Source of the DNA: Paenisporosarcina indica
GTDB taxonomy: Bacteria; Bacillota; Bacilli; Bacillales_A; Planococcaceae
Assembly: GCF_001939075.1 (NCBI RefSeq)
Contig: NZ_MPTA01000005.1
Location: 183,172-247,171 of the forward strand
Direction: 5' to 3'
DNA length: 64,000 bases
Shown here: positions 1 to 8,048 of the stretch, in pieces
Layout: each line of letters opens with the position of its first letter
Numbering within the stretch: the stretch's first letter is position 1
Made by a program: the position numbers and the translations under genes
Notes under the pieces: model-generated
What the model was told of the DNA's origin: nothing
The model's database searches: none
What the model saw: the letters and a program-made list of their open reading frames with translations, nothing else

Positions 1-1023
1 TATGGCACACGTATAGGCTAAATATTCATTCATAATTATATTTCTGCAGCCTTCTGTCAGTAACCATTGTTTTATTTCTGGCGTCCGTGCTTCCAGTTGT
101 TCAACAGCCGAAATTTTACCCCAACCATGGACGGACTGAGCGAGTCGCCAAATTTGGTTGTTTGCTTGAATTGTGCCATTTTTCAATGCAAATATTACAT
201 ATGATGTAAATTCTTCATGCATACCTAATGTGAATAATAACTCTTTATATTTTTCGCAATTTGTAAAACCAAGTACGATGATTGAAAATTTCACAACCTC
301 TCTATGTGCTGCATGCTCAAGAAGCCATAATGCCTCTTGTTGTACAAGGGATTCGTCCAATTGAGATTGCTGGAATCGTTCAATGAATTCATCACCGTAG
401 CTAGCGATATTATCAAAAATAATTTTTTCGTATGTGGCTTTTCTTGTTTTGGTCGTAGGATGATTTAGTTGTTCTTCAAAAAGCTTCAGTAGTTTTTTCA
501 CATAAAATGGAGTAGGTGTGTCATCTGCAAAGTTATCGGATAAACCTGCAGCCATTCGTGGATGATTTTCATCAAACAAATATTCTTCATCTGGTAAACG
601 ATCATCTACTATTTTGTTGTGTATTTGAACTTGTCGTTGAATAAAGGGAACAATTTTTTCTTTATGTACCCACGGAAGAAAGTCCAACTTCAGTGAATCA
701 TCTAAAAACGTTTCATTATCGATTTTTACAATACAATTAAAGCGTACATAACCACCAAGTTTAACGGAGACCTTGTGCTTTGTACCATCTTGTAGTTCAA
801 GTATCCCTGATAATTTCGAATACGGAAGAATATGCGAAAATAAATATTTTCGTTTATTCCTATCAACCGTTATACCATCAATGATAAGTAGCTCTTCTTT
901 TATCTGATTTATAATTTCAATACAATGCCCTTTATAATCAATCTTCCACGTTTTATGTACTTCTTTTTCTACGTCTTTTATTGCGTTACGCATTTCACGT
1001 TTAAATTCATCTTTAAAACCCAT
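1..1023 (-). CDS. Hypothetical protein, 3' end beyond the window edge
   Basis: An open frame of about 341 codons starts at an ATG at 1021-1023 behind an AAGGAGG site at 1029-1035 and runs off the left edge. The N-terminus is charged (MGFKDEFKREM), followed by a beta-rich stretch with YKGHCIEI and SVKLGGYVRFNC, then alpha-helical segments of HEAT-repeat character (ALWLLEHAAHREVVK). There is no signal peptide or membrane span. It resembles a conserved Bacillus family that I recall being labelled 'limonene hydroxylase' in databases, but I see no catalytic motif that supports that label. Function unknown. It lies outside the leftmost visible att copy, so it may belong to a further cassette. Confidence 0.75.
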   Translation of the reverse strand, partial: MGFKDEFKREMRNAIKDVEKEVHKTWKIDYKGHCIEIINQIKEELLIIDGITVDRNKRKYLFSHILPYSKLSGILELQDGTKHKVSVKLGGYVRFNCIVKIDNETFLDDSLKLDFLPWVHKEKIVPFIQRQVQIHNKIVDDRLPDEEYLFDENHPRMAAGLSDNFADDTPTPFYVKKLLKLFEEQLNHPTTKTRKATYEKIIFDNIASYGDEFIERFQQSQLDESLVQQEALWLLEHAAHREVVKFSIIVLGFTNCEKYKELLFTLGMHEEFTSYVIFALKNGTIQANNQIWRLAQSVHGWGKISAVEQLEARTPEIKQWLLTEGCRNIIMNEYLAYTCAI

Positions 1024-1257
1024 GAGGTCCTCCTTAAAGGATGGTTGGAATACAGTATTTTTTACATTTATAATAGTTTCTGAGTCCTTCTGTGAATCGA
1101 TATTAATTTAAATTTATGTTTTCATTATATAATGATACGACATATATCAAGGAAATACCTTCTATTAAAAAAAGTATGGAAAATAAGTAATTTCACATAC
1201 CTTTTGTTCATTATTATAGATAAATTATTTAGAAATTAGTTTTTTAAAAAACCTCGT

Positions 1258-1279
1258 TTACTTACGGTACGGTTCACCG
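1258..1279 (-). repeat. rlmH-tail att repeat, copy A
   Basis: Direct repeat matching the rlmH 3' end. Read on the minus strand it encodes GEPYRK-stop (His to Arg by CAT to CGT). Flanking arms are AAAAAACCTCGTTTAC on the left and TAAGTGCGGTTATT on the right. Leftmost visible copy of the array. Confidence 0.85.
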
Positions 1280-1360
1280 CAACATGTATAAGTGCGGTTA
1301 TTAAAACTTGTTTGAACTCCACTATATATATTGTAAAGTAATATGAGAGGAGTTTTTATA

Positions 1361-1777
1361 TTGAAAGAAATCTATTCAGCAACAATTTTTTCAGGCATTG
1401 TTTTAATTATTTTAATTTTGATTATCGTACACTTCCTAACGAAAAGTAGGAAACATAAAGATTTTTATTTAGTTATGATTGTCAGCGTTTTTTTCGGATT
1501 ATGTGCCATATATCTATTCGCAACAGGAATAATAGATATTATTAGTTTTAAAACAGGTGATTTTCATACTACAGAAGGTATTTGTGAAATTGCTTATTTT
1601 GAGGAAAGTAGTAGTGGACGCGGCTCTCACCCAAGCTACTATAATGTGCATATAAACGGTTTAAATCTGACAGCAGATGGCGACGAATTCTCTTTCCTCA
1701 AAGAAGAAAACATTTCTTGTAAAACTACTTACTTAAAAGCAACCGAAACTTTAATAGATATAAAACTTAATAAGTAA
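1361..1777 (+). CDS. Small membrane protein of unknown function
   Basis: About 138 residues from a TTG start at 1361. I chose this over the ATG at 1343 because GAGAGGAG at 1345-1352 sits 8 nt before the TTG and would otherwise be inside the gene. Two hydrophobic segments (about residues 7-25 and 36-60) are followed by a hydrophilic C-terminal domain of about 75 residues, with two Cys, that would lie outside the cell if the topology is N-in. No family recognised. It is the only clear gene in the 0.7-kb segment between att copies A and B. Confidence 0.6.
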   Translation: MKEIYSATIFSGIVLIILILIIVHFLTKSRKHKDFYLVMIVSVFFGLCAIYLFATGIIDIISFKTGDFHTTEGICEIAYFEESSSGRGSHPSYYNVHINGLNLTADGDEFSFLKEENISCKTTYLKATETLIDIKLNK

Positions 1778-1833
1778 GCTCATTACCACACTGGATAATA
1801 CAAAGGAATTAAGAGTATTATCAATTAAAATTA

Positions 1834-1938
1834 TTGTTTTGGATTATTGTCACTGCTACATTAGCGATTTTCGGTGGATTATTTTCAGAATGGTGGCAAT
1901 ATCGTGATTGGAAAAAAGAGCACTTACACATAAAATAA
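1834..1938 (+). CDS. Possible 34-residue membrane peptide or gene tail
   Basis: A TTG-initiated frame encodes one hydrophobic helix (IIVTATLAIFGGL) followed by an aromatic, basic tail (WWQYRDWKKEH). The frame is open only from 1813 and no good ribosome site is visible. It could be a real small protein, or the C-terminal remnant of a longer gene. A strong terminator follows directly, which favours it being transcribed. Confidence 0.35.
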   Translation: MFWIIVTATLAIFGGLFSEWWQYRDWKKEHLHIK

Positions 1939-1985
1939 AGAACCAGCTAGATCGTTGTAACATCAACGTTCTAGCTGGTTCTTTT
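1938..1985 (+). terminator. Rho-independent terminator
   Basis: Long stem AAGAACCAGCTAGA / CTAGCTGGTTCTT with an inner CGTTG/CAACG pair, followed by TTTT. It ends 11 bases before att copy B. Confidence 0.85.
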
Positions 1986-1996
1986 AAAAACCTCAT

Positions 1997-2018
1997 TTAG
2001 TTGTGATACGGTTCTCCG
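1997..2018 (-). repeat. rlmH-tail att repeat, copy B
   Basis: The minus strand encodes GEPYHN-stop with synonymous changes GGA, TAT and CAC relative to the resident rlmH and one AAG to AAC change. Arms are AAAAACCTCATTTAG and GTAAGTGCGGTTT. It is one of the two most diverged copies. Confidence 0.85.
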
Positions 2019-2089
2019 TAACGAATGTAAGTGCGGTTTCATTTTGCGTATAATTTTTGTTTATGCAGCTGCTGCAAAACATATAACGC

Positions 2090-2827
2090 TTATTGAGCTG
2101 TATAACCACCGTCAACAGTTAAGCTATTTCCAGTCATGAATGAAGAATCATCACTCGCCATGAATAATACTGCTTTAGCCATTTCTTCTGATCGTCCTAG
2201 ACGTTTCATCGGAGTCATCGAAGCTAATACTTGTTTACTCTCTTCTGGAATAATTGGTGTGTCGATGAAGCCTGGGCATAGTGAGTTAACGCGAATATTT
2301 TGATCTGCATATTCAAGTGCAAGTGAGCGTGTTAAATTAATTACGCCGCCTTTTGCTGCATTATAAGCTGCCGATCCAGGTGAACCAACCCAACCATACA
2401 TAGAAGCAGTGTTCACGATTGTACCCCCGCCCGCTTTTAACATTTCACGGATTGCTTCACGCGCTACTAAGAATACGCCATCTAAGTCAACATTGACTGT
2501 GTTGCGCCATTCAGAGTATTCTAACTCATGAGAAGGGTGAACGCGACCAATACCTGCATTGTTGAACACAACGTCCACTTTGCCGAAAGCTTCAATTGTT
2601 TGTTTAAAGATATTCGCTACATCTTCTTCACTTGTAATATTCGCTTTAACGAATAATGCTTCGGCGTTAAGCGCTTTCAGTTCTGCTTCAAAAGCTTTTC
2701 CTTTTTCTTCATTTAAATCTACAAGTACTACTTTAGCACCTTCTGAAACAAATAATTTTGCTGTTGCTGCCCCAATACCTGATGCTCCACCAGTAATTAT
2801 AGCTACTTTATTTTGTAATTTACCCAT
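2090..2827 (-). CDS. SDR-family NAD(P)-dependent oxidoreductase
   Basis: 245 residues, normal length for a classical short-chain dehydrogenase. The Rossmann glycine motif TGGASGIG is at residues 12-19. Asp37 after the second strand suggests NAD(H) preference. NNAG is at 89-92 and the catalytic Ser142, Tyr155 and Lys159 are all present, as is the C-terminal VDGGYT. The substrate cannot be told from sequence (glucose 1-dehydrogenase or 3-oxoacyl reductase-like). It is transcribed divergently from the TetR gene at 3027, the usual arrangement for a target of a local repressor. A sigma-A promoter is visible at 2893-2920. Confidence 0.9.
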   Translation of the reverse strand: MGKLQNKVAIITGGASGIGAATAKLFVSEGAKVVLVDLNEEKGKAFEAELKALNAEALFVKANITSEEDVANIFKQTIEAFGKVDVVFNNAGIGRVHPSHELEYSEWRNTVNVDLDGVFLVAREAIREMLKAGGGTIVNTASMYGWVGSPGSAAYNAAKGGVINLTRSLALEYADQNIRVNSLCPGFIDTPIIPEESKQVLASMTPMKRLGRSEEMAKAVLFMASDDSSFMTGNSLTVDGGYTAQ

Positions 2828-2892
2828 TTTATATTCCCCCTGTATAATTATTAAGAAGCAATAGAATATTTTAGTTAAGATTCATAGTCCAA

Positions 2893-2920
2893 ATTATAGT
2901 ATGTGCTACTTTGTTCACAA
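2893..2920 (-). promoter_or_regulatory. Sigma-A promoter of the SDR gene
   Basis: On the minus strand TTGTGA (2915-2920), a 16-bp spacer and a perfect TATAAT (2893-2898) lie 66 bases before the SDR start, in the space shared with the divergent tetR gene. No convincing palindromic operator was found. Confidence 0.6.
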
Positions 2921-3026
2921 TTAAACTTAAACATTTCGGTCAGATTCAACAACCATTAGATTATTATAAAATGTGCAAGTAATAGACACTTTAGAAGGTT
3001 TTGTCTTTTAACATGGAGGGATGTTC

Positions 3027-3629
3027 ATGGGAAATCAGCAAAATATATCATCTAAACGACAAAATCGAACAAAAGAACATTTTAAGCTAGCACTAATTGA
3101 ACTTATAAAAAGAGATGGTTACCATGCTGTTTCTATAAAGGATATTGTAAATCAAGCCGCTTATAATCGCAGTACATTTTATGTGCATTATCAAGATAAA
3201 ATTCAATTGGCTGAAGACTTATTCGATTCGATGCTTCAAGGATTAGAAGATTCGGTAGGAAAACCATATGTGCCTGGTCAAAAATTATTTACAACAAAGC
3301 TAAATACACCATCTTTTAATATCATTTCTTACATATATGAGAATCGGAATTTTTTTGAACTGATTAAATATGATGATACCTTGCCAGGATTGCATACAAA
3401 ATTCCCTCAAACTATCTTAAAAATTTACCAAGTACAATTCAATTTCCAAACGATCAATAACATCCCAGTAAACATGGATTATTTTAAACGTTATACTGCC
3501 TATGGTTTTTACGGACTTATTCTGAATTGGATTAACAGTGGTTTCGAAGAATCTCAAGAGGAATTTATCGAAGAAGTAATTGCTTTAACGAAAACTCATA
3601 TTTATTCATTTGAGTATATTGGGAAATGA
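3027..3629 (+). CDS. TetR/AcrR-family transcriptional regulator
   Basis: 200 residues from the ATG at 3027. The in-frame ATG at 3021 directly abuts the GGAGGG ribosome site (3015-3020), so the second ATG, 6 nt away, is the better start. The N-terminal helix-turn-helix covers about residues 12-58, with the typical DIVNQAAYNRSTFYVHYQDK recognition segment. The remainder is an all-helical ligand-binding domain. Divergent from the SDR gene, so it probably represses that gene and itself. Inducer unknown. Confidence 0.9.
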   Translation: MGNQQNISSKRQNRTKEHFKLALIELIKRDGYHAVSIKDIVNQAAYNRSTFYVHYQDKIQLAEDLFDSMLQGLEDSVGKPYVPGQKLFTTKLNTPSFNIISYIYENRNFFELIKYDDTLPGLHTKFPQTILKIYQVQFNFQTINNIPVNMDYFKRYTAYGFYGLILNWINSGFEESQEEFIEEVIALTKTHIYSFEYIGK

Positions 3630-3672
3630 TAAAATGACTCTTATGTTTGTGCATCCGGTGCAATATATTTAT

Positions 3673-3714
3673 CGACACCACTTTCATGTTTCTTAAGTGG
3701 TGTCGTGTTTTTTT
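3673..3714 (+). terminator. Rho-independent terminator after tetR
   Basis: CGACACCACTT / AAGTGGTGTCG stem followed by TGTTTTTTTT, 44 bases after the tetR stop. Confidence 0.85.
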
Positions 3715-3760
3715 ACTATGAACGTTCATCCACCTGGTACAAGAAATTTATTAGGGTTTC

Positions 3761-3867
3761 CTACTCCCCCTCCCCATCACTAACATCCAACACAACTGGT
3801 CTTGGTGCTCGATTCAAAGTGTTTTCATAATGCTTTGCACTATTTAAATAGCTGGATGTAATATAGA
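3761..3867 (-). pseudogene. C-terminal gene remnant, unidentified
   Basis: A 35-codon frame ending in TAG is open only back to a stop at 3868-3870 and has no start. It reads as a protein tail (SSYLNSAKHYENTLNRAPRP... then DGEGE). Family not recognised. It lies among other gene debris in this segment. Confidence 0.35.
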
Positions 3868-3912
3868 GTCATGGATATAGCTCTGTAAAGTTAGTAATAT
3901 AACCTGTCTCTC

Positions 3913-4345
3913 TTACTCCAACAGCTCTTCCGGAAGTAGCTTAAATCCTTCAATCATCGTGTCTTCTTCCACCTCGATTAATAGACAGCGTTTGCCATTG
4001 TAATTGACCTGTTTGACATATCTCAAGTCTTGAGGGCTAATCGCAATATTTGCTACTTTCGTGCTGATTTTAATGGACTTGGACGCGTAACTCGGAACGA
4101 TATGGCGCTTGCTTTCATTTCATAGTTTTTGTCTTCAACCACCTGCTGAACGGCCCTTTCCACTTTTTCAGTACTCACATCTTTTACGCCTTCTGCACAT
4201 GTGCAACCTCTATAGCCAAAGTAGGAGTACTCCCTTCTTCGTCCTCACTCTCTTCTTCCACCACTAACATATGATCGATTTCATCATATACATCGGCGAG
4301 AGTTTTCAAATTTACTTCATCAACAAACGTTTTTGGTGAATTTCA
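3913..4345 (-). pseudogene. DUF4317-type gene relic, middle and C-terminal part
   Basis: The minus strand encodes an acidic segment (VNLKTLADVYDEIDHM, then EEESEDEEG), then after a frame change the VKDVSTEKVERA region. After a second frame change near 4090-4100 it encodes a C-terminus nearly identical to that of the relic at 8751-9418 (down to the GKRCLLIEVEEDTM motif). The 5' half is missing and at least two frameshifts are present. From memory the intact Bacillus DUF4317 protein is about 390 residues. This copy keeps a middle segment that the other relic lost, so the two decayed independently. Confidence 0.75.
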
Positions 4346-4349
4346 TAAT

Positions 4350-4390
4350 AAAAAATGCGCATGGAAGTATTTCTCCAAGCGCATTTTTTA
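4350..4390. terminator. Bidirectional terminator
   Basis: AAAAAATGCGC ... GCGCATTTTTT, with an inner TGGA/TCCA pair. A/T tracts flank both sides, so it can serve the minus-strand cwlJ direction. Confidence 0.75.
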
Positions 4391-4517
4391 AACTTACTTT
4401 TTTACAATAGTTAAATATAATTGACTTCTAGTATCTATTATTAAAAATGTGTATTCTTAGCACCAAAAAGATAAAATTCCCATAAAATCCTAAGGCTATT
4501 TACAGCTCTTATAGAAC

Positions 4518-4958
4518 CTAGCCTCTATATACACTTTCGCATGTCTCGGGTGCTGGTTCATAAAAACAGTGATCTTTATATTGGCCAGTAAATGGTTGAC
4601 CATACCAAGTCGGAGGGCATGGAGCATATGGATTGAAATACCACAGTGCATATTTCGCTGGATGTCCTCTCCAATAATCCAACACTTGTTTTGCTAATCT
4701 TCTTTCAGATTCTCTCGCTCCTTGGTAGAACAAATTACCTTTTTGGACAGCTTCGAAAGAGTAATTACCGCCTTGTATCTGAAAGATGACTTGTTCAATT
4801 GTTCTTACATCTCTAAAGTCCAAGCAATCCGCTAATGCACGATTGACAATTACATTGGCAACATACAACATTCCTTGTCTTCCTTCACCTTCGGCTTCCG
4901 CTCTTATCATCCTAGCTATTAGGTCAACGTCTTTATCCCTGTACTTAACTCTCGCCAT
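4518..4958 (-). CDS. cwlJ: CwlJ-type spore cortex-lytic hydrolase
   Basis: 146 residues, typical of CwlJ (about 140). It opens with MARVKYRDKDVDLIARMIRAEAEGEG, the signature of the Hydrolase_2 (SleB/CwlJ) family, whose conserved glutamate lies in the AEAEGEG stretch. The family's FQ-GG-Y-F, ALWYF-P and HCFYEPAP motifs follow. No signal peptide, as in other CwlJ proteins, which are placed in the spore coat. In germination CwlJ degrades spore cortex peptidoglycan and is activated by calcium-dipicolinate. The usual partner gerQ is not adjacent. It sits inside an att-bounded segment, which is unusual. Confidence 0.9.
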   Translation of the reverse strand: MARVKYRDKDVDLIARMIRAEAEGEGRQGMLYVANVIVNRALADCLDFRDVRTIEQVIFQIQGGNYSFEAVQKGNLFYQGARESERRLAKQVLDYWRGHPAKYALWYFNPYAPCPPTWYGQPFTGQYKDHCFYEPAPETCESVYRG

Positions 4959-5042
4959 TTTTTCACCCCCAGACTACTGTATGAAAAAAAGCCTGCATTA
5001 ATGCCATCTCTTTAACTTTATTCAACTAACCTGCCGCGTTAG

Positions 5043-5189
5043 TTAGTTACAACCTTCGCATTCTTGCCCCTCGAAGAAATTAATTAAAGTATCCAATTGC
5101 TCTTGGATTGTTAACGGTGGCGGCGGGGGTTGGACATTACCAGAAAATAAAAACTTGCTGATCCCTGTACACGCCTGCATAATCCTCAT
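5043..5189 (-). CDS. Small protein with proline run and Cys-rich tail
   Basis: A 48-residue frame with ATG at 5187-5189 and TAA at 5043-5045. It contains five consecutive prolines (VQPPPPPLT), an amphipathic segment (EQLDTLINFF) and a CEGC ending. Only a weak AGGA ribosome site is present. It lies between the M42 peptidase and cwlJ on the same strand, so it may be co-transcribed. The frame stays open upstream into the M42 3' end, so it could also be a fragment. No family recognised. Confidence 0.4.
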   Translation of the reverse strand: MRIMQACTGISKFLFSGNVQPPPPPLTIQEQLDTLINFFEGQECEGCN

Positions 5190-5211
5190 CGTTTCCTGCC
5201 AGACTTGAATA

Positions 5212-6267
5212 TTAGAACCTTCTAATTTCCTCCACTGTCTTTCGATCTAATCGTTTAATAACCTCGGTCATTAAATTGACTGTTTGGACATAATCATCAT
5301 AATGAATCATGGAAGTAGGGGTATGTGCATAACGGGATGGTACATTGACTAATAATACCGGCATCCCATAATTGGCACTCTGGAATTTTGAAGCGTCTGT
5401 TCCACCATGTTTCATAATCGAAACTTGATATGGAATGCCACATTCATCCGCTACTTTAATCACAAATTTCAATAATTTCCGATTGGAGATGGTAGAGGAA
5501 TCCATCACACATAATTCAGGACCTTTACCTAAGGAAATCCCTTCCTTTGGCATGCCATGAATATCATCGGCCGTTCCTACATCGATGGAAAACCCAATTT
5601 CTGCCTGTGACATCTTTCCTAACGTTATAGCACCTCTGCAGCCCACTTCTTCCTGAGTGGATCCGCCGCCAATAAAGATATTTTCATGTCCTTCTCTTTT
5701 CAGGTTTTCCATGACTCGTAAGGATACAGCACAGCCAATTCGATTGTCCCAGGCTTTATTGACAAGATATTTATTGTCCTTGCCCAGTGTTTTGAAATTG
5801 CCTTCAGGAACAATAAAATCCCCAATCTGAATCCCTAATTCCTTGACTTCTTGATCACTTGTACAACCCACATCCATAACTAAATTTTCAATATCCGGAT
5901 ATTTTTCATTAAACTGCATTGGGCCTAACGAGCAAATAGCAGGTACAGCGGAAGTATCAGTAAGAATGGTAAAATGCTGCGATAAGACACCCGTCACAAA
6001 GAAGAAACCGCATCTTGAGAATTTAATAAAACCATCCTTTGTAATGGCTCGAACCATAAAACCGACTTCATCCATATGGCCTGCTGCTAAAATCTTAGGG
6101 CCTTCTGTTCCCAACGTTGCCATTAAAGAACCCATCCCATCAGTTTCAATCTTATCTGCAACAGTTGAGAATTTTTCTTTTAAGTAATTTCGTACGGCAT
6201 CTTCATTTCCAGATGTTCCTTGAATATCTGTAATTTCCTTTAGTAATGCTAATTCTTTTTCATCCAT
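5212..6267 (-). CDS. M42-family aminopeptidase
   Basis: 351 residues, normal for M42 (TET-type) metallo-aminopeptidases, which trim peptides from the N-terminus in the cytoplasm. All expected metal and catalytic residues can be placed: His64 and Asp66 (AGHMDEVGF), bridging Asp174 (KAWDNRIGC), Glu206-Glu207 (STQEEVGCRG), Asp229 (SIDVG) and His315 (YAHTPTSM). HGGTDASKFQ (287-296) is also conserved. Older annotations call such proteins endoglucanase M, which is wrong. First gene of the minus-strand run to cwlJ, though 250 bases separate the two. Confidence 0.93.
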   Translation of the reverse strand: MDEKELALLKEITDIQGTSGNEDAVRNYLKEKFSTVADKIETDGMGSLMATLGTEGPKILAAGHMDEVGFMVRAITKDGFIKFSRCGFFFVTGVLSQHFTILTDTSAVPAICSLGPMQFNEKYPDIENLVMDVGCTSDQEVKELGIQIGDFIVPEGNFKTLGKDNKYLVNKAWDNRIGCAVSLRVMENLKREGHENIFIGGGSTQEEVGCRGAITLGKMSQAEIGFSIDVGTADDIHGMPKEGISLGKGPELCVMDSSTISNRKLLKFVIKVADECGIPYQVSIMKHGGTDASKFQSANYGMPVLLVNVPSRYAHTPTSMIHYDDYVQTVNLMTEVIKRLDRKTVEEIRRF

Positions 6268-6533
6268 AAATCGTTTCTCCTTAAATTGTTATTATTGAAA
6301 AAGGTTTCAGTTATGATTTATTACGATTCTCTTGTTCCTGTAGTTTCAAAAGACCATACCAAACCCCACCTGATTTTGCATCATTCAACACCAAATCCTT
6401 TCACAAACGTTTTCGACATAAGTAAATAGGTTCCTGCTCCATTTAGGATCTTTGATGTAAATGATAAACTGGAATCAAGAATTTTCGACAAATACGTCAA
6501 TTTTGAGATACCAACCTCTTCTCTATCACACAA

Positions 6534-6577
6534 AAAAACACCCACAAACGATGTTCTAACAACATTTGTGGGTGTTT
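6534..6577. terminator. Bidirectional terminator
   Basis: AAACACCCACAAA ... TTGTGGGTGTTT stem with an inner ATGTT/AACAT pair. It lies between the gene relic at 6594 and the M42 gene. Confidence 0.75.
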
Positions 6578-6593
6578 CAAGTTTTTCACAAAA

Positions 6594-6824
6594 TCAAGCA
6601 TACCTATTCTCTGTCACGAAATTAGCTCCTCCAGAAAATTTAAGTGCAGTTTTTTCTGCATTTTTCTTTTCACCTTTAATAAAATTTCTTCTGCTTAAAT
6701 CATTATAATAATATGCCGCTCTTCCTAATTCTTTGAGCCATGCAACTTTTATTAAATTGTAACTATATTTATGTTTATTATGATTTAATAATTCGTCTAT
6801 CGGAAATATTGAATTATTTGTAGC
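6594..6824 (-). pseudogene. 5'-truncated gene relic, faintly RpoZ-like
   Basis: About 76 open codons end in TGA at 6594-6596, with no start codon before the upstream in-frame stop at 6825-6827. The text reads SIFPIDELLNHNKHKYSYNL, then IKVAWLKELGRA. The pattern (initial PIDELL, KY-Y-L, VA-K-LGR) is faintly like the start of RNA polymerase omega (RpoZ), but this is weak. Treat as an unidentified relic. Confidence 0.4.
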
Positions 6825-6834
6825 TCAAAAGAAA

Positions 6835-6866
6835 GCCTATTCAAGAGGGATCAATCTTGAATAGGC
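6835..6866 (-). terminator. Hairpin terminator
   Basis: Perfect 12-bp stem GCCTATTCAAGA / TCTTGAATAGGC followed on the minus strand by TTTCTTTT. It could end transcripts from the nitroreductase at 6993 after they have crossed att copy C. Confidence 0.65.
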
Positions 6867-6896
6867 CTATTAATATTTTTGGTAGAAAAACCTCAT

Positions 6897-6918
6897 TTAC
6901 TTATGGTACGGTTCACCG
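6897..6918 (-). repeat. rlmH-tail att repeat, copy C
   Basis: Identical to the resident rlmH end over 21 of 22 bases and encodes GEPYHK-stop. The arms form a perfect inverted repeat, AAAAACCTCAT ... ATGAGGTTTTT, around the core, the best-preserved symmetric site in the array. Confidence 0.88.
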
Positions 6919-6992
6919 AGATATATTTATATGAGGTTTTTATTGTACTCATTTAAGTTCATATCTTTCCATTCTTAGGAATCGAGAAAGCA

Positions 6993-7772
6993 TCATTCAT
7001 TATTCATGAAATTTTGCTTCTCCAAGTAGTTCAGCACTGTTTGGGAAAATTCAAGATGAGATTCCTTCGTATATTTGGCCACTGAATAGATTTGCGCAAG
7101 ATTTTTTAATCCTAACTGTTCCGTCATTTCCTTTAATCTAGGAACTTCCATATAGCGGTTCCATCCCTTTTCATTTCTATCTTTATAGATTTCCAGAATT
7201 TTTTCTTCTGAATAATCACGGTACTGGTCGTAGTGAACAATTCCACGCATCGGCAACCGATCTCGCGGAGCAGGGTTTTCTGCAGGATATCCTAAAGAAA
7301 AGCCTACAATTGGCACGACATTTTCCGGTAAGTTCAAGAGTTCGCCAATTTGATCACAATTCGCAAGCGTTGAGCCCATATAACAAATGCCTAGTCCCGC
7401 ATTCTCTGCTGCCAAAGCACAATTCTGCGCCGCTAAAGTTGCATCAATGGCGCCTATCATCAGGCTCATAAAATTATCGAAATGTACTGGCGCATCATTG
7501 AGAGCCAGCCATTTTCTCATTCTGTTAAAGTCAGCGCAAAATGTTACGAGCACTGGAGCATCAACTACCATCGATTGTTCCATGTGTGCAATGTATAATT
7601 TTTCTTTAAGTTCTTTGTCTTTTGTAACGACAATCGAATAAGTTTGCATATTACCGCTTGAAGAAGCACGAATGCCCGCGTCTAAAATTTCTTCCAGCAG
7701 TTCTGGACTGATTTCCCGATCCTCATATTCTCTTATGGATCTGTGTCCGTAAATAGCATCTTTTAACTCCAA
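6993..7772 (-). CDS. NfrA-type NADPH-dependent FMN reductase/nitroreductase
   Basis: 259 residues from a TTG start at 7770-7772. AAAGGAGTG lies 6 nt upstream of this TTG and falls inside the longer frame that opens at 7802, so the later start is preferred. The FMN-binding GHRSIREY motif is near the N-terminus, followed by ASSSGNMQ, the NCALAAENAGLGICYMGS segment and GYPAE, in the order of the NfrA/Frp nitroreductase family. Such enzymes reduce flavins, nitro compounds or quinones with NAD(P)H. Sole intact gene of the segment between att copies C and D. Confidence 0.88.
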   Translation of the reverse strand: MELKDAIYGHRSIREYEDREISPELLEEILDAGIRASSSGNMQTYSIVVTKDKELKEKLYIAHMEQSMVVDAPVLVTFCADFNRMRKWLALNDAPVHFDNFMSLMIGAIDATLAAQNCALAAENAGLGICYMGSTLANCDQIGELLNLPENVVPIVGFSLGYPAENPAPRDRLPMRGIVHYDQYRDYSEEKILEIYKDRNEKGWNRYMEVPRLKEMTEQLGLKNLAQIYSVAKYTKESHLEFSQTVLNYLEKQNFMNNE

Positions 7773-7891
7773 AATTATCACTCCTTTTTTAAATAATAGC
7801 ATTAAATAGAAATGTTCTGAAATTAAAGATTTTATGTATTAAAACCTATGGAAAGGTTCTGTAGAACCAAATTAACATCCATTTTCATTTT

Positions 7892-8030
7892 TCATTTATT
7901 CTTGTAAACAAAAAGAGCCCAGTCGATTTCACTAAACCCTTTTAGCGAATGTATTTTATTAATATCTATTATTAACTTCTTAACAAAACTAATGTCTCTT
8001 TGATTTCCCTTATAAGGTACAAATTTTTAA
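7892..8030 (-). pseudogene. C-terminal gene relic
   Basis: About 45 open codons end in TGA at 7892-7894, with text FVPYKGNQRDISFVKKLII ... KGFSEIDWALFVYKNK. There is no start. It lies 19 bases downstream of the HhH relic and may be the shifted C-terminal part of the same gene. The ending IDWALF resembles tails of OGG-fold DNA glycosylase-like proteins, but only loosely. Confidence 0.35.
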
Positions 8031-8048
8031 TTGTAACCTCATATTGTA

